Source: Phycisphaerae bacterium (GTDB lineage Bacteria; Planctomycetota; Phycisphaerae; Phycisphaerales; Phycisphaeraceae). From it: 64,000 nt of DNA. Both the position numbers and the translations under genes were made by a program. Below the pieces are notes generated by a model. That model did not search any database and was not told where the DNA came from. It saw only the letters and a list, made by a program, of their open reading frames with translations. The DNA is taken from NCBI GenBank assembly GCA_030432595.1, contig JAUIGU010000018.1, forward strand, positions 22,226 to 86,225. Reading direction: 5' to 3'. Shown one piece after another: positions 33,980 through 42,029 of the stretch. Position 1 is the stretch's first letter, and every line of letters begins with the position of its first letter.

Positions 33980-35655
33980 TGGTGCTGATTCTGTCCGCGA
34001 TCGCGAGTGTCGGGGCCGGCGTCATCCTGGCGGTTTGTGTGTGCAACCTGCTTCAGTATCGGGCCCCGTCGCCCGACGCGACGGTGGACGGCACGCCGTT
34101 GGTTTCCGTCTGCATCCCGGCGCGCAACGAGGCAGACAACCTCGAACCCTGTGTGCGATCGCTCCTGAGCAGCGACTATGGGCACATCCAAGTCCTGGTT
34201 TACGACGATGAGAGCACCGACGGGACCAACTTGATAGTGCATCGCTTATGCGATGCGGACCCACGCGTCCTGGCCGCACCGACGTTTCCGCTGCCGCGCG
34301 GATGGAACGGCAAGCAGCACGCCTGCGCCCAGATGGGTTTCTCGGCAAGGGGCGACTGGTTGTTGTTCACCGACGCCGACGTACGGTTCAAGCCCGACAC
34401 GATCCGGCGTGCGCTTGCGTACGCGCAACAACGCGACATTGCCCTGGCCTCCACCTTTCCGCGGCAGGTCACGGAAACGCTCGGCGAGCGGCTGCTCGTG
34501 CCGATGATCCACTTTCTTTTGTTCAGCTACCTGCCGTTCTCGCGGATGCGGCGGACGACTCAGCCCGCGGCGTCGGCCGGTTGCGGGCAGTTCCTGCTGG
34601 TCCGAGCGGACGCGTACCGGCAGACCGGCGGTCACGCCGCGTTCCCCGCGTCCATGCACGATGGCATCATGCTTCCGCGGCTGTTCCGTGCCAACGGGTT
34701 AACGACCGACCTGTTCGACGGCACGACCCTGGCGGACGTGCGGATGTATCACGGTTTGATAGCCGCGTGGCGCGGCTTTGCGAAGAACGCGTACGAAGGT
34801 CTGGGGTCGCTCGGGTTGTTGTGTTTACTGACGGCACTTCATCTGCTCGTCTATGTGCTGCCGTGGGTCTGGTTGGTTTGGGGCATTGTCGGAGGTCGAG
34901 GTGTGGTGATCGCGCTGGCGGCGTTAGCGATCGTGCTCGCGTGGACAGAGCGTTTCCTGTTGGCTGTACGTTTCGGGCAAGTGTGGTGGGTGCCGCTGCT
35001 GCACCCCGTGTCGGTGCTGCTCATGCTGGGGATTCAGTGGCACAGCTTCGTGCTGCATCTCACCGGACGACGCGGTTGGCGCGGACGCACCGATCCCTGC
35101 CAACTCACCGAAGATGTCGTACTCGTGGACGACGAGGATCGCCCCGTGGGCGTGTCCGAAAAGGTCTTGGCCCACCGCGGCGACGGCCTACAGCATCGCG
35201 CGTTCTCCGTGCTGCTCGTCGATCCGCGCGGCCGGGTGTTGCTGCAAAAGCGCGCGGCGTCCAAATACCACTTCCCCGGGCGCTGGGCCAACACCTGCTG
35301 CGGCCACCCCCGGCCCGGCGAAGGCACGGCCGCCGCTGCGCAGCGCCGGCTTCTGGAGGAACTGGGAGTTACCGCCGACCTGAAACCCGTCGCGACGTTC
35401 CGGTACACCGCCCGCGATGCCAACTCGGGTTTGATCGAGCGTGAGGTCGATCACGTCTTTACCGGCACGTTCGATGGTGAACCAAAGCTTAACCCGCTGG
35501 AGGTCAGCGAAGCGGCATGGCGAACTCCTGAAGACATCGACCACGAATTGCTAACAACGCCCAGCCTGTTCGCGCCGTGGTTCGCGCACGTCTGGCGCGA
35601 AGCGCGTCAACACGTCGTCCGTGGTATTGAATTGGGTGCGGCCGTGAGTCGTTGA
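33976..35655 (+). CDS. Fusion: GT2 glycosyltransferase (CrtQ-like) + type 1 isopentenyl-diphosphate isomerase
   Basis: 559 residues in one uninterrupted frame from the ATG overlapping the previous stop. Residues 1-25 are a membrane anchor. Residues ~38-280 are a GT2 fold: PLVSVCIPARNEADNLEPCV, VYDDEST, and the metal-binding LLFTDADVRFKPD. Hydrophobic helices follow at ~290-365. From about residue 376 (nucleotide 35101) a complete Nudix-type IPP isomerase begins: VVLVDDEDRPVGVSEK, QHRAFSVLL, RWANTCCGHPRPGEG with the catalytic Cys, the Nudix helix RRLLEELGV, and the general-acid Glu in EREVDHVF. The first half should glycosylate the carotenoid acid at the membrane; the second isomerises IPP and DMAPP, the substrates feeding the same pathway. 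I know of no standard description of this pairing. Confidence 0.85.
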   Translation: MMVLILSAIASVGAGVILAVCVCNLLQYRAPSPDATVDGTPLVSVCIPARNEADNLEPCVRSLLSSDYGHIQVLVYDDESTDGTNLIVHRLCDADPRVLAAPTFPLPRGWNGKQHACAQMGFSARGDWLLFTDADVRFKPDTIRRALAYAQQRDIALASTFPRQVTETLGERLLVPMIHFLLFSYLPFSRMRRTTQPAASAGCGQFLLVRADAYRQTGGHAAFPASMHDGIMLPRLFRANGLTTDLFDGTTLADVRMYHGLIAAWRGFAKNAYEGLGSLGLLCLLTALHLLVYVLPWVWLVWGIVGGRGVVIALAALAIVLAWTERFLLAVRFGQVWWVPLLHPVSVLLMLGIQWHSFVLHLTGRRGWRGRTDPCQLTEDVVLVDDEDRPVGVSEKVLAHRGDGLQHRAFSVLLVDPRGRVLLQKRAASKYHFPGRWANTCCGHPRPGEGTAAAAQRRLLEELGVTADLKPVATFRYTARDANSGLIEREVDHVFTGTFDGEPKLNPLEVSEAAWRTPEDIDHELLTTPSLFAPWFAHVWREARQHVVRGIELGAAVSR

Positions 35656-35679
35656 TTCATCTGGACGGGCAAGCACAAC

Positions 35680-36501
35680 CTACGAGCCGTCTTCGATGCT
35701 CTCATCGGAATCGGTCCAGAGCGTGTCGTAGGTGCTTTTCCCGGTGGATTCGTCGACGAGTTCCTTGGGCCGTTGACTCGCGACATGACCATCCGCATAG
35801 GAGATGTTGACCTGGCCGTCGAGCTCTTCGTTGTCGGTGCTGTCGTGCAGGCTGTAGCGGATCAGGCTTTTCACGTTGCCGTACTTCTGTGTCAGGCCCG
35901 CCTTGGCCGGGTTGGTGCTGCCGTCCAGGCCGAACCACACCGAAGGGTCGAACGGCCGCGGGTAGCCGCCGAGTTCGGAGTCGGCGAAGGTCGAGCCGCC
36001 GGCGTCAGTGTTGTAGGACCAGCTCTCGGAGAACATCATCAGGGCGGTGGTGTTTCGGGCGTTGTTGAGATCGAAGTCCAGGTCGGGGTCGTCCTCGCCG
36101 GTGAAGATGTTGATGGCGTAAGTCCGCGCGGCCTCCGGGTCGTCTGACGGGCACGCCAGGACGCCGCCGCCGATCGAACCGGTGCCGGCTTCTTCGACGC
36201 CGGGCAGATAGTCGCCGATGCGGTCGTCGTCGTACCAGAAGCTGGTGACCAGGCCCTCGCCCGGCACGAAGCCGATGACCTTGTTGGTCGGGAAGTCGCC
36301 GCCGTAGTCCTCGGCGTAGGTGAGCATCGCGAAATTGAGCTGGCGCAGGCGCGAACTGCACTGCACCCGCTTGGCGGACTTGCGAGCTGCGCCCAGCGCC
36401 GGCAGGAGGATGCCCACGAGCAGCGCGATGATCGATATCACGACGAGCAGTTCGATCAGCGTGAAGGCGTGACGGGCGTTGCCGGGCGTGGTTGTTCGCA
36501 T
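35680..36501 (-). CDS. Prepilin-type N-terminal cleavage/methylation protein (pseudopilin-like)
   Basis: 273 residues. Leader and helix: [20 protein letters not shown], near-identical to the protein at 13735-14523. The body is the planctomycete form, with a [18 protein letters not shown] block and [11 protein letters not shown] near the C terminus. Expected to be processed by prepilin peptidase and anchored in the envelope; role unknown. It is convergent with the carotenoid operon (24-base gap) and 108 bases downstream of a PEP-CTERM/dockerin gene. Confidence 0.85.
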   Translation of the reverse strand: MRTTTPGNARHAFTLIELLVVISIIALLVGILLPALGAARKSAKRVQCSSRLRQLNFAMLTYAEDYGGDFPTNKVIGFVPGEGLVTSFWYDDDRIGDYLPGVEEAGTGSIGGGVLACPSDDPEAARTYAINIFTGEDDPDLDFDLNNARNTTALMMFSESWSYNTDAGGSTFADSELGGYPRPFDPSVWFGLDGSTNPAKAGLTQKYGNVKSLIRYSLHDSTDNEELDGQVNISYADGHVASQRPKELVDESTGKSTYDTLWTDSDESIEDGS

Positions 36502-36609
36502 GGGAGTGGGTTTGGCGGGGGCAGTGGAACCGGGTGCCTGTGCGCTTGCCCAAGGCCGCGTCGTCTTTCGTCCTCGTTGGATGCGCGGCCGGTCGGGTCG
36601 GGGCCGCGT

Positions 36610-37884
36610 TCAGTGGCTCCGGCGTCGGGCGGCGGCGACGCCCAGGGTCAGCAGGCCCAGGGCGGCGGGTTCGGGGACCGCGCTGCCAACAAAGTCCGGG
36701 GCGCTCGTGTCGCCCCAGTTGGAGAGCACCAGATCGAGTTCGGTCTGCTCGACCTGGCCGTCGATGTCGCCGCCGGGCAGACCCGCGAAGTTGACCCAGC
36801 CGGTGACATCGGAGATGTCCGTGTCACCCCAGTTCTGCAGCACGAAGTCCAGGTCGCCCTGTTCGACTTGACCGGAGTTGTCGTAGTCGCCCTCGACACC
36901 ATCGGCGGTGATGCCCAGCAGGTCTTCGAAGGTGGACGCCAGCCGGAGTTCATCGACGCTCATCGAGCCGTTCCAGTTCAGCGTTGAGATCACCGCCCGG
37001 TTGAAGTCGAGGTCCAGCGCGTTCCAGTTGTCGGCATCGCTGTTGAACCCGAAGCTGGCCAAGGTGCCGGTCGCGTCGTTGACGGCGTCGAAGCCGGCTT
37101 CGTCGGTCGCGGTGGGGTCGGGGTTGACCCAGTACGTGATGGAGTCGGGCCCGCCGGCGACGGCGTCGATCTTTAGAAACACGGCCTGGCTGGCCTGGTC
37201 GGCGACGCCGTCGATCAGCACGTTGCTCGCGGGCTTGACGTCGCCCCCTCCGGTGTCCTGCCGGTGACGCAGCACCAGGTCCAGCTCATTGTTGGCGTCG
37301 TCGCGCTCGAAGCCGACCACGGTGCCGAAGAGGTTGCCGATGTTGCCGGGGTCTTCGGCCGGATCGCGGTACAGCCGGCCGTCGGTCAGGTCGTTGGTGA
37401 ACCCGGCGTACACGTAGCCGCTGCGGGCACCGCCGGCATCGCCGCCGGGGTTCACGATTGCCGACATGTACCAGGTCGACGTGGGCGTGATCGAAGCCGT
37501 ATCCAGCTCCCGTTGAACAAAACGGTAGATGCCGTCTTCAGAGGTATTGAGGTAGTTCACCGAGCCCGGTTGTTCAAAGCCGTAGCCCAGGTCGAGGCCG
37601 GATGCGCGTGTGAGGACGTTGCCGGTCGAGAACCACCCGATCGCGGTGTTGCTCGTGCCGCCCCAGGGGCCGACGAATCCATCGATGGTCGGGTCCTGGT
37701 TGCGGATCGACGACCCGAGGCCGCCGAAGCCGCTGGTGTCGTATTGTCCGGCCGCGGTGTCGGGCGCGTTGCCGCCGTCGAGGAAACTGTCGGCGGCGAC
37801 GAGTTCGCCCGCGGCGTGGCCCGCGGTCAGCGTGGCGGCGGCCAACACGGCCGCGAACGTTCTGGTGCGAGTCAGAAATGGCAT
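36610..37884 (-). CDS. Secreted PEP-CTERM protein with paired dockerin-type repeats
   Basis: 424 residues from ATG 37884 (GGGAG upstream). Signal peptide through about residue 27 (AAVLAAATLTAGHAAGEL). Residues ~30-325 form a beta-rich domain like a lectin/laminin-G fold, with WYMSAIVNP, SGYVYAGF and SITYWVNPDP strands that reappear in the protein at 38040-38969. Residues ~330-405 are two dockerin-type loops whose wording and DNA closely match those of 701-1774. The tail AVPEPAALGLLTLGVAAA followed by RRRSH is a PEP-CTERM sorting signal. Probably a surface carbohydrate-binding or scaffold component; inference. Confidence 0.85.
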   Translation of the reverse strand: MPFLTRTRTFAAVLAAATLTAGHAAGELVAADSFLDGGNAPDTAAGQYDTSGFGGLGSSIRNQDPTIDGFVGPWGGTSNTAIGWFSTGNVLTRASGLDLGYGFEQPGSVNYLNTSEDGIYRFVQRELDTASITPTSTWYMSAIVNPGGDAGGARSGYVYAGFTNDLTDGRLYRDPAEDPGNIGNLFGTVVGFERDDANNELDLVLRHRQDTGGGDVKPASNVLIDGVADQASQAVFLKIDAVAGGPDSITYWVNPDPTATDEAGFDAVNDATGTLASFGFNSDADNWNALDLDFNRAVISTLNWNGSMSVDELRLASTFEDLLGITADGVEGDYDNSGQVEQGDLDFVLQNWGDTDISDVTGWVNFAGLPGGDIDGQVEQTELDLVLSNWGDTSAPDFVGSAVPEPAALGLLTLGVAAARRRSH

Positions 37885-38039
37885 CACGGTTTCTCCCGAA
37901 GCTTGAAGTCGGTGTGGTGTGAAAAGCGGGCGGTCAACGGGCGGCCACCAAAGCGTGCATGGGTTCGAATCTCAAATCCAGGCGATCCAAGCCGACCCGT
38001 GGCGGTCGGGCCACGAGGCGGGTGGGTTTTGGGTTGCGA

Positions 38040-38969
38040 TCAGGCGCGGCGGCGACGCATCGCCACGGCACCCAGGGCGAGCAGCCCCAGTGACGCCGGT
38101 TCGGGCAGGTCCGCCACCTCGGTCGCCAGGATCGAGTTGTCCCAGAAGAACGAGTGATCGAAGCCGAACGTCTCCACGTTCAGGCGGTCCATGTCGCTCA
38201 CAGCACCCAACTGGAAGCCGGCGATGCTGCCCGACGCGGCGGAGGAGGCCGTCAGGCCCGCTTCGCCGTTGCTGAAGTCGGTCGGGTTCAGCCAGTAGCG
38301 GATCGTGTCGCCGGGGTTGTTGTACTCCAGGGCCATGACGACCTGGAAGGTGTTGTTGGCGGCGTCGGCGACGAGGACTTCGTCGGTGACGGCGCCGGGC
38401 ACGGTCGGGCCGGTCCGCGAGCGGATGACCAGGTCCACGGCCCCGGGCGCGGCCGCGCTGGGCACGAACCCGGTGAAGGCACCCAGGAGGAAGTTGGTTT
38501 CGTCACGCAGCCGACCGCCATCGACGAAGCTGCCGAAACCGACCATCGCGTAGCCGTTCGCTTCGTCCTCGCCCTGAGGCGCGAGGCCGCCGGCGTTCAC
38601 GAGGTGGCTCATGTAGAAGGTGTTGCCCGGCGGGTCGGCCAGCGGCGTGCCGGCCAGCAGACGCTCGGCGCTGCGGTCGAAGTCGGAGAACGCGGTCGAG
38701 GCCGTGAACTTGCCCTTGCCGGTGCCCTCGCCGTCCAGCGAGATCGTGTCGGCGCCCAAGTTCGCGGAACTCACCGCCCAGGTGCCCGCAAAGCCGACCT
38801 CCGCGGCACCGCTCTGGCCGTTCAGGCCGCCGGTCGTGTAGTTGCCGGGGCCGACTTCGTAAGTGTCTTTCGCGATGACGACCCCGTGGGCGTCCGACGC
38901 ACACCAGCCGGCGACCAGCGACAGGCCCATGATCGCAAATAGACGTTGCATTCCTGTTCTCGACATCAT
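38040..38969 (-). CDS. Secreted PEP-CTERM protein (lectin-like body, no dockerin)
   Basis: 309 residues. The ATG at 38969 has GGAG six bases upstream; a longer frame to 39008 lacks support. A signal peptide covers the first ~25 residues (LFAIMGLSLVAGWCASDAHG). The body shares a layout with the protein at 36610-37884: NTFYMSHLVN, NGYAMVGFGSFVDGGRL and TIRYWLNPTD. The C terminus is DLPEPASLGLLALGAVAMRR plus RRA, a PEP-CTERM signal. A strong promoter lies upstream at 39056-39084 with palindromic sites, so this gene is probably expressed on its own under control of the GntR/LacI regulator immediately upstream. Confidence 0.83.
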   Translation of the reverse strand: MMSRTGMQRLFAIMGLSLVAGWCASDAHGVVIAKDTYEVGPGNYTTGGLNGQSGAAEVGFAGTWAVSSANLGADTISLDGEGTGKGKFTASTAFSDFDRSAERLLAGTPLADPPGNTFYMSHLVNAGGLAPQGEDEANGYAMVGFGSFVDGGRLRDETNFLLGAFTGFVPSAAAPGAVDLVIRSRTGPTVPGAVTDEVLVADAANNTFQVVMALEYNNPGDTIRYWLNPTDFSNGEAGLTASSAASGSIAGFQLGAVSDMDRLNVETFGFDHSFFWDNSILATEVADLPEPASLGLLALGAVAMRRRRA

Positions 38970-39055
38970 CAATCTCTCCAAGGGTGAAATGGGTTGAGCG
39001 AGATTCATAACCCTGTCCGATCAAGCGTCAACGCTGACAGGTACAACACCGATTC

Positions 39056-39084
39056 AATATAAATGAGGCCAAAGATTGATGCAA
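39056..39084 (-). promoter_or_regulatory. Candidate promoter of the PEP-CTERM gene at 38040-38969
   Basis: On the minus strand TTGCAT (39079-39084) and TATATT (39056-39061) are spaced by exactly 17 bases. A half-site of the nearby palindrome (AAGATAT on the plus strand, 39083-39089) overlaps the -35. The stretch is much more AT-rich than the genome average. Confidence 0.6.
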
Positions 39085-39104
39085 GATATTTTTGTTTATT
39101 CACG

Positions 39105-39122
39105 ATATCTTATACAAGATAT
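39105..39122. promoter_or_regulatory. 18-base palindrome ATATCTT-ATAC-AAGATAT, candidate operator
   Basis: Perfect 7-base arms at 39105-39111 and 39116-39122 flank a 4-base centre. A third copy of the half-site is at 39083-39089, on the -35 of the candidate promoter. The GntR/LacI regulator gene ends 60 bases away, making it the obvious candidate to bind here. Confidence 0.5.
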
Positions 39123-39182
39123 ATATTTGAGTCAGACTTCAACAATGACCATTCGAAACGCACGGCAAAGCGTGTTTCACGA

Positions 39183-40268
39183 TCACCGGCGTGGGGTGCC
39201 CGATGACCGCCGGATGAGCAGCTCCGCCTGCATGGATTCGCTGGGGATGGGGTCGTCGGGGTGCTGGTGAGCACGGCGGATCGCGGCGATCGCGGCGAAG
39301 CCCATATGCAGCAGCGGCTGGCGGAACGTGGTCAGCGGCGGGTGCAGGCGCGACGCGCTCGACGGGTCGTCGACGCCGACCACGGTGAGGCCGTCGGGCA
39401 CTTCGAGGCCGACGGTCGATGCCGCTTCGTAGACGTCCAGCGCGAGGTAGTACCCGCCGGCGAAAACGGCCGTGACGTCGTGGGTTTTGAGCATCTGCGT
39501 GAGCTTGATCTTCTCGTCGCTAGTCAGCCGGTAGCCGGGCACATCGAGCACCGGACATTGTCGTCGCGTCATGTTCAGCGCATCGCACGCCGAGACAAAC
39601 CCCGACAGCCGATCCCGGCTGTCGCCCAGCTGTGCCCCGCCGCCGACAAACCCGATCCGCCGGTGCCCGAGCTTGTAGAGGTGGTCGATGGCAGCGGCCG
39701 CGAGCGCACGGTTGTCCGTGCTGATGGCCGGCACATCATCGCGGTGCGGGTGCGCGCCGACGACCACGAGCGGCGTACCGTCGGCCATGTTTGCGACCAC
39801 GTCGTCCAACTCGCTGGCCACGGGGTTGATCAGAACGTACCCCGCGGCGTCGGACAGCGACATCTCGCGGTAGTCGATCAACACGAGGTTCACGCGGTGC
39901 TCGAACGCCGCCTGCCGCATGCCGTCGAGGATGCGCCCGTGGTAGTGGTCGCCCATCGACGACTCCGCGTGCGACAGCACGCCGACCATCAGGTGCGGCC
40001 GCTTGGCCTCGTGGTTCTCGACCACGAACGTGCCTTTGCCGCGGATCCGTTCGAGCACGCCCTCGGTGACCAGGTTGTGCAGCGCCCGATGCGTGGTCAC
40101 CAGCGACACCGACAACGCCCGGCTGACTTGCTCGGTCGTGGGCATCCGCTCGCCGGGCACATACACGCCGTCTTCGACAGCCCGCAGGATCGTGCGGCTG
40201 ACCGTTTCGTACAACGCCTCGCCCGGGCGCGCGGTTTCCAGTTCGATCTTGGTGGGGGCTGGGGGCAT
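39183..40268 (-). CDS. GntR/LacI hybrid transcriptional regulator
   Basis: 361 residues. A GntR winged helix at ~15-85 (ALYETVSRTILRAVEDGVYV, ERMPTTEQVSRALSVSLVTT, wing IRGKGTFVVE) is followed by a LacI-type sensor (LMVGVLSHAES, LGHRRIGFVGGG, LTVVGVDDPSSASRLHPPLT). It is the last gene of the sugar-uptake operon, 73 bases below the permease, and is followed by the PEP-CTERM gene with its AAGATAT-type sites. It probably senses the imported sugar. A TTGAATACTTCAA palindrome just upstream of its start (about 40281-40293) may be an autoregulatory site. Confidence 0.87.
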   Translation of the reverse strand: MPPAPTKIELETARPGEALYETVSRTILRAVEDGVYVPGERMPTTEQVSRALSVSLVTTHRALHNLVTEGVLERIRGKGTFVVENHEAKRPHLMVGVLSHAESSMGDHYHGRILDGMRQAAFEHRVNLVLIDYREMSLSDAAGYVLINPVASELDDVVANMADGTPLVVVGAHPHRDDVPAISTDNRALAAAAIDHLYKLGHRRIGFVGGGAQLGDSRDRLSGFVSACDALNMTRRQCPVLDVPGYRLTSDEKIKLTQMLKTHDVTAVFAGGYYLALDVYEAASTVGLEVPDGLTVVGVDDPSSASRLHPPLTTFRQPLLHMGFAAIAAIRRAHQHPDDPIPSESMQAELLIRRSSGTPRR

Positions 40269-40341
40269 GGCTTCTTTCCCTTGAATACTTCAAAGTTTCT
40301 ATTGATATCACGGTCATTCGAGCCGCTCGGCGTGGCTTGCA

Positions 40342-41166
40342 TCAACCCTTCACGGCACCGCTCATCAACCCGCGGATCAGCCAGCGCTGCGCCAGCAGGT
40401 AGAACGCCAGCACCGGGATGACCGCCAGCACCGAGCCGGCGTACGCGTAGCGCACGTTCGTCGCGAACACGCTGAGCAACTGGTTGACCGCGACCGGAAG
40501 CGTGAACTTGTCCTGCTCCTGCAAGACGATCAGCGGCCACAAGAGCGCCGACCACGCGCCGATCACGCTGAACACCGCCAGCGTCGCCAGCGCCGGCCGG
40601 GCCAGCGGCAGCATCACGTGCCACCAGATCCGCAGCGACCCGGCGCCGTCGATCCGCGCCGCTTCTTCCAGCGACAGCGGGATCGCCAGGAACGCCTGCC
40701 GACAGAGGAAGATGCCGAACGCGGTCACCGAGAACGGCAGCACCACCGCGATCAGCGTGTCGTACAGGCCCAGCCCCACGATCGTGCGGAACAGCGGCAC
40801 CACGATCACCTGCTCGGGGATCATCATCGTCGAGAGGATCAGCACGAAGATGAGCGACCGCCCGCGGAACCGCATCCGCGCCAGCGGGTACGCCGCCAGC
40901 GCCGCGAGCAACACGTTCAGCAGCGCCTGTGCCACCGTCACAATCACCGAGTTGAGCAACGCCTTGCCCATCCCCGCCTCCGACCACACGCCGCGGAAGT
41001 TGTCAAGCGTCAGTTCGTCCGGGCCGGGCAGCCGGCTGAGCGGCACCTCGGTCGACGACAGCGCCACCGCCAGCAGCCACACGCACGGCCCGACCGCCAG
41101 CAACGCCAACAGCAGCGCGGCGGCATACATCGATACCGTCAGCCAGGCGGGGCGGCGATCGATCAT
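40342..41166 (-). CDS. ABC sugar transporter permease (MalG type)
   Basis: 274 residues with six hydrophobic helices. The cytoplasmic EAA loop that docks the ATPase is LEEAARIDGAGSLRIWWHVM. It forms the inner-membrane channel with the MalF-type permease just upstream; their genes overlap by ATGA. No ATP-binding subunit is encoded in this operon or anywhere in the window, so a shared MsmX/MsmK-type ATPase elsewhere is assumed. Confidence 0.92.
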   Translation of the reverse strand: MIDRRPAWLTVSMYAAALLLALLAVGPCVWLLAVALSSTEVPLSRLPGPDELTLDNFRGVWSEAGMGKALLNSVIVTVAQALLNVLLAALAAYPLARMRFRGRSLIFVLILSTMMIPEQVIVVPLFRTIVGLGLYDTLIAVVLPFSVTAFGIFLCRQAFLAIPLSLEEAARIDGAGSLRIWWHVMLPLARPALATLAVFSVIGAWSALLWPLIVLQEQDKFTLPVAVNQLLSVFATNVRYAYAGSVLAVIPVLAFYLLAQRWLIRGLMSGAVKG

Positions 41167-42029
41167 GCGTCACGCTCCGCGAGTCGGAGTTGCAGGAGGC
41201 TGAACGCCAGCACGACGACGAAGAGCGTCACCCCGATCGCGCTGGCATAGCCGTAGTCCCCGCGCTCGAACGCGGTGTCGTAGATCAGCGGCACGACCGT
41301 CTGGTGCGAGACCGGCGCGCCGCGCACCGTCACGTAGAGCTCGTCGAACACCTTGAGCGCCGAGATCGACGAGATCACCGCCACCAGCACGATCAGCGGC
41401 CGCAGCGCGGGCAGTGTGACGTGCCGCAGGATGTCGATACGCCCGGCCCCGTCGATCGTCGCCGCCTCCTCCAGCTCGCGCGGCACCGCCGCCAACCCCG
41501 CCAAAAAGATCATCATGTAGTACCCGAAGCCGCGCCACAGCGTCACCAGCATCGCGCTGATGAGCGTCCACGGCCGATCGCTCAGCCAGTACACCGGGCC
41601 CGCGCCCAACAACCCCAACGCGCTGTTGAGCAGGCCCGCGTCCTCGTTGAGCAGCAGCCGCCACGCGATCGCCGCCACGATCGCCGGCGTCACCACCGGC
41701 AGGAACAACCACACCCGCAGCCCCCGCGCCCAACGCAAGCCCGCGTGCACCAGCAGCGCCGCCTGCAGGCTCAGCAAGATCACCGCCGGCGTCACCAACA
41801 GATAGAGAAAACTGTTGAACAGGCACCACCAGAACCGCGAGTCCGCCAGCAGCCGGCGGTAGTTCTCCAGACCCACCGGGTCGGGCCCGCGGAACGCCGT
41901 GTAACGCGTGAACGAATAGAACACCACCTGCACCATCGCCCACAGCATGAACATGCCCAGCACCGCCGCCGCGGGCGCGAGAAAAAGATACGGCGTCAGC
42001 GTCTGCTTCCAGCGGGAGGGCGCGCTCAC
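41163..42029 (-). CDS. ABC sugar transporter permease (MalF type)
   Basis: 288 residues from GTG 42029, which overlaps the binding-protein stop as GTGA; an upstream extension of the frame is a shadow. Six hydrophobic segments start at LTPYLFLAPAAAVLGMFMLW. The EAA loop reads LEEAATIDGAGRIDILRHVT. It pairs with the MalG-type permease. The substrate is probably a mono- or oligosaccharide, as for all family-1 binding-protein systems. Confidence 0.92.
   Translation of the reverse strand: MSAPSRWKQTLTPYLFLAPAAAVLGMFMLWAMVQVVFYSFTRYTAFRGPDPVGLENYRRLLADSRFWWCLFNSFLYLLVTPAVILLSLQAALLVHAGLRWARGLRVWLFLPVVTPAIVAAIAWRLLLNEDAGLLNSALGLLGAGPVYWLSDRPWTLISAMLVTLWRGFGYYMMIFLAGLAAVPRELEEAATIDGAGRIDILRHVTLPALRPLIVLVAVISSISALKVFDELYVTVRGAPVSHQTVVPLIYDTAFERGDYGYASAIGVTLFVVVLAFSLLQLRLAERDA

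Noticed and set aside
35656..35679. Possible frameshift separating the IPP isomerase from a longer C terminus
   Set aside because: The isomerase domain already has normal length and ends at a stop followed closely by a convergent gene.
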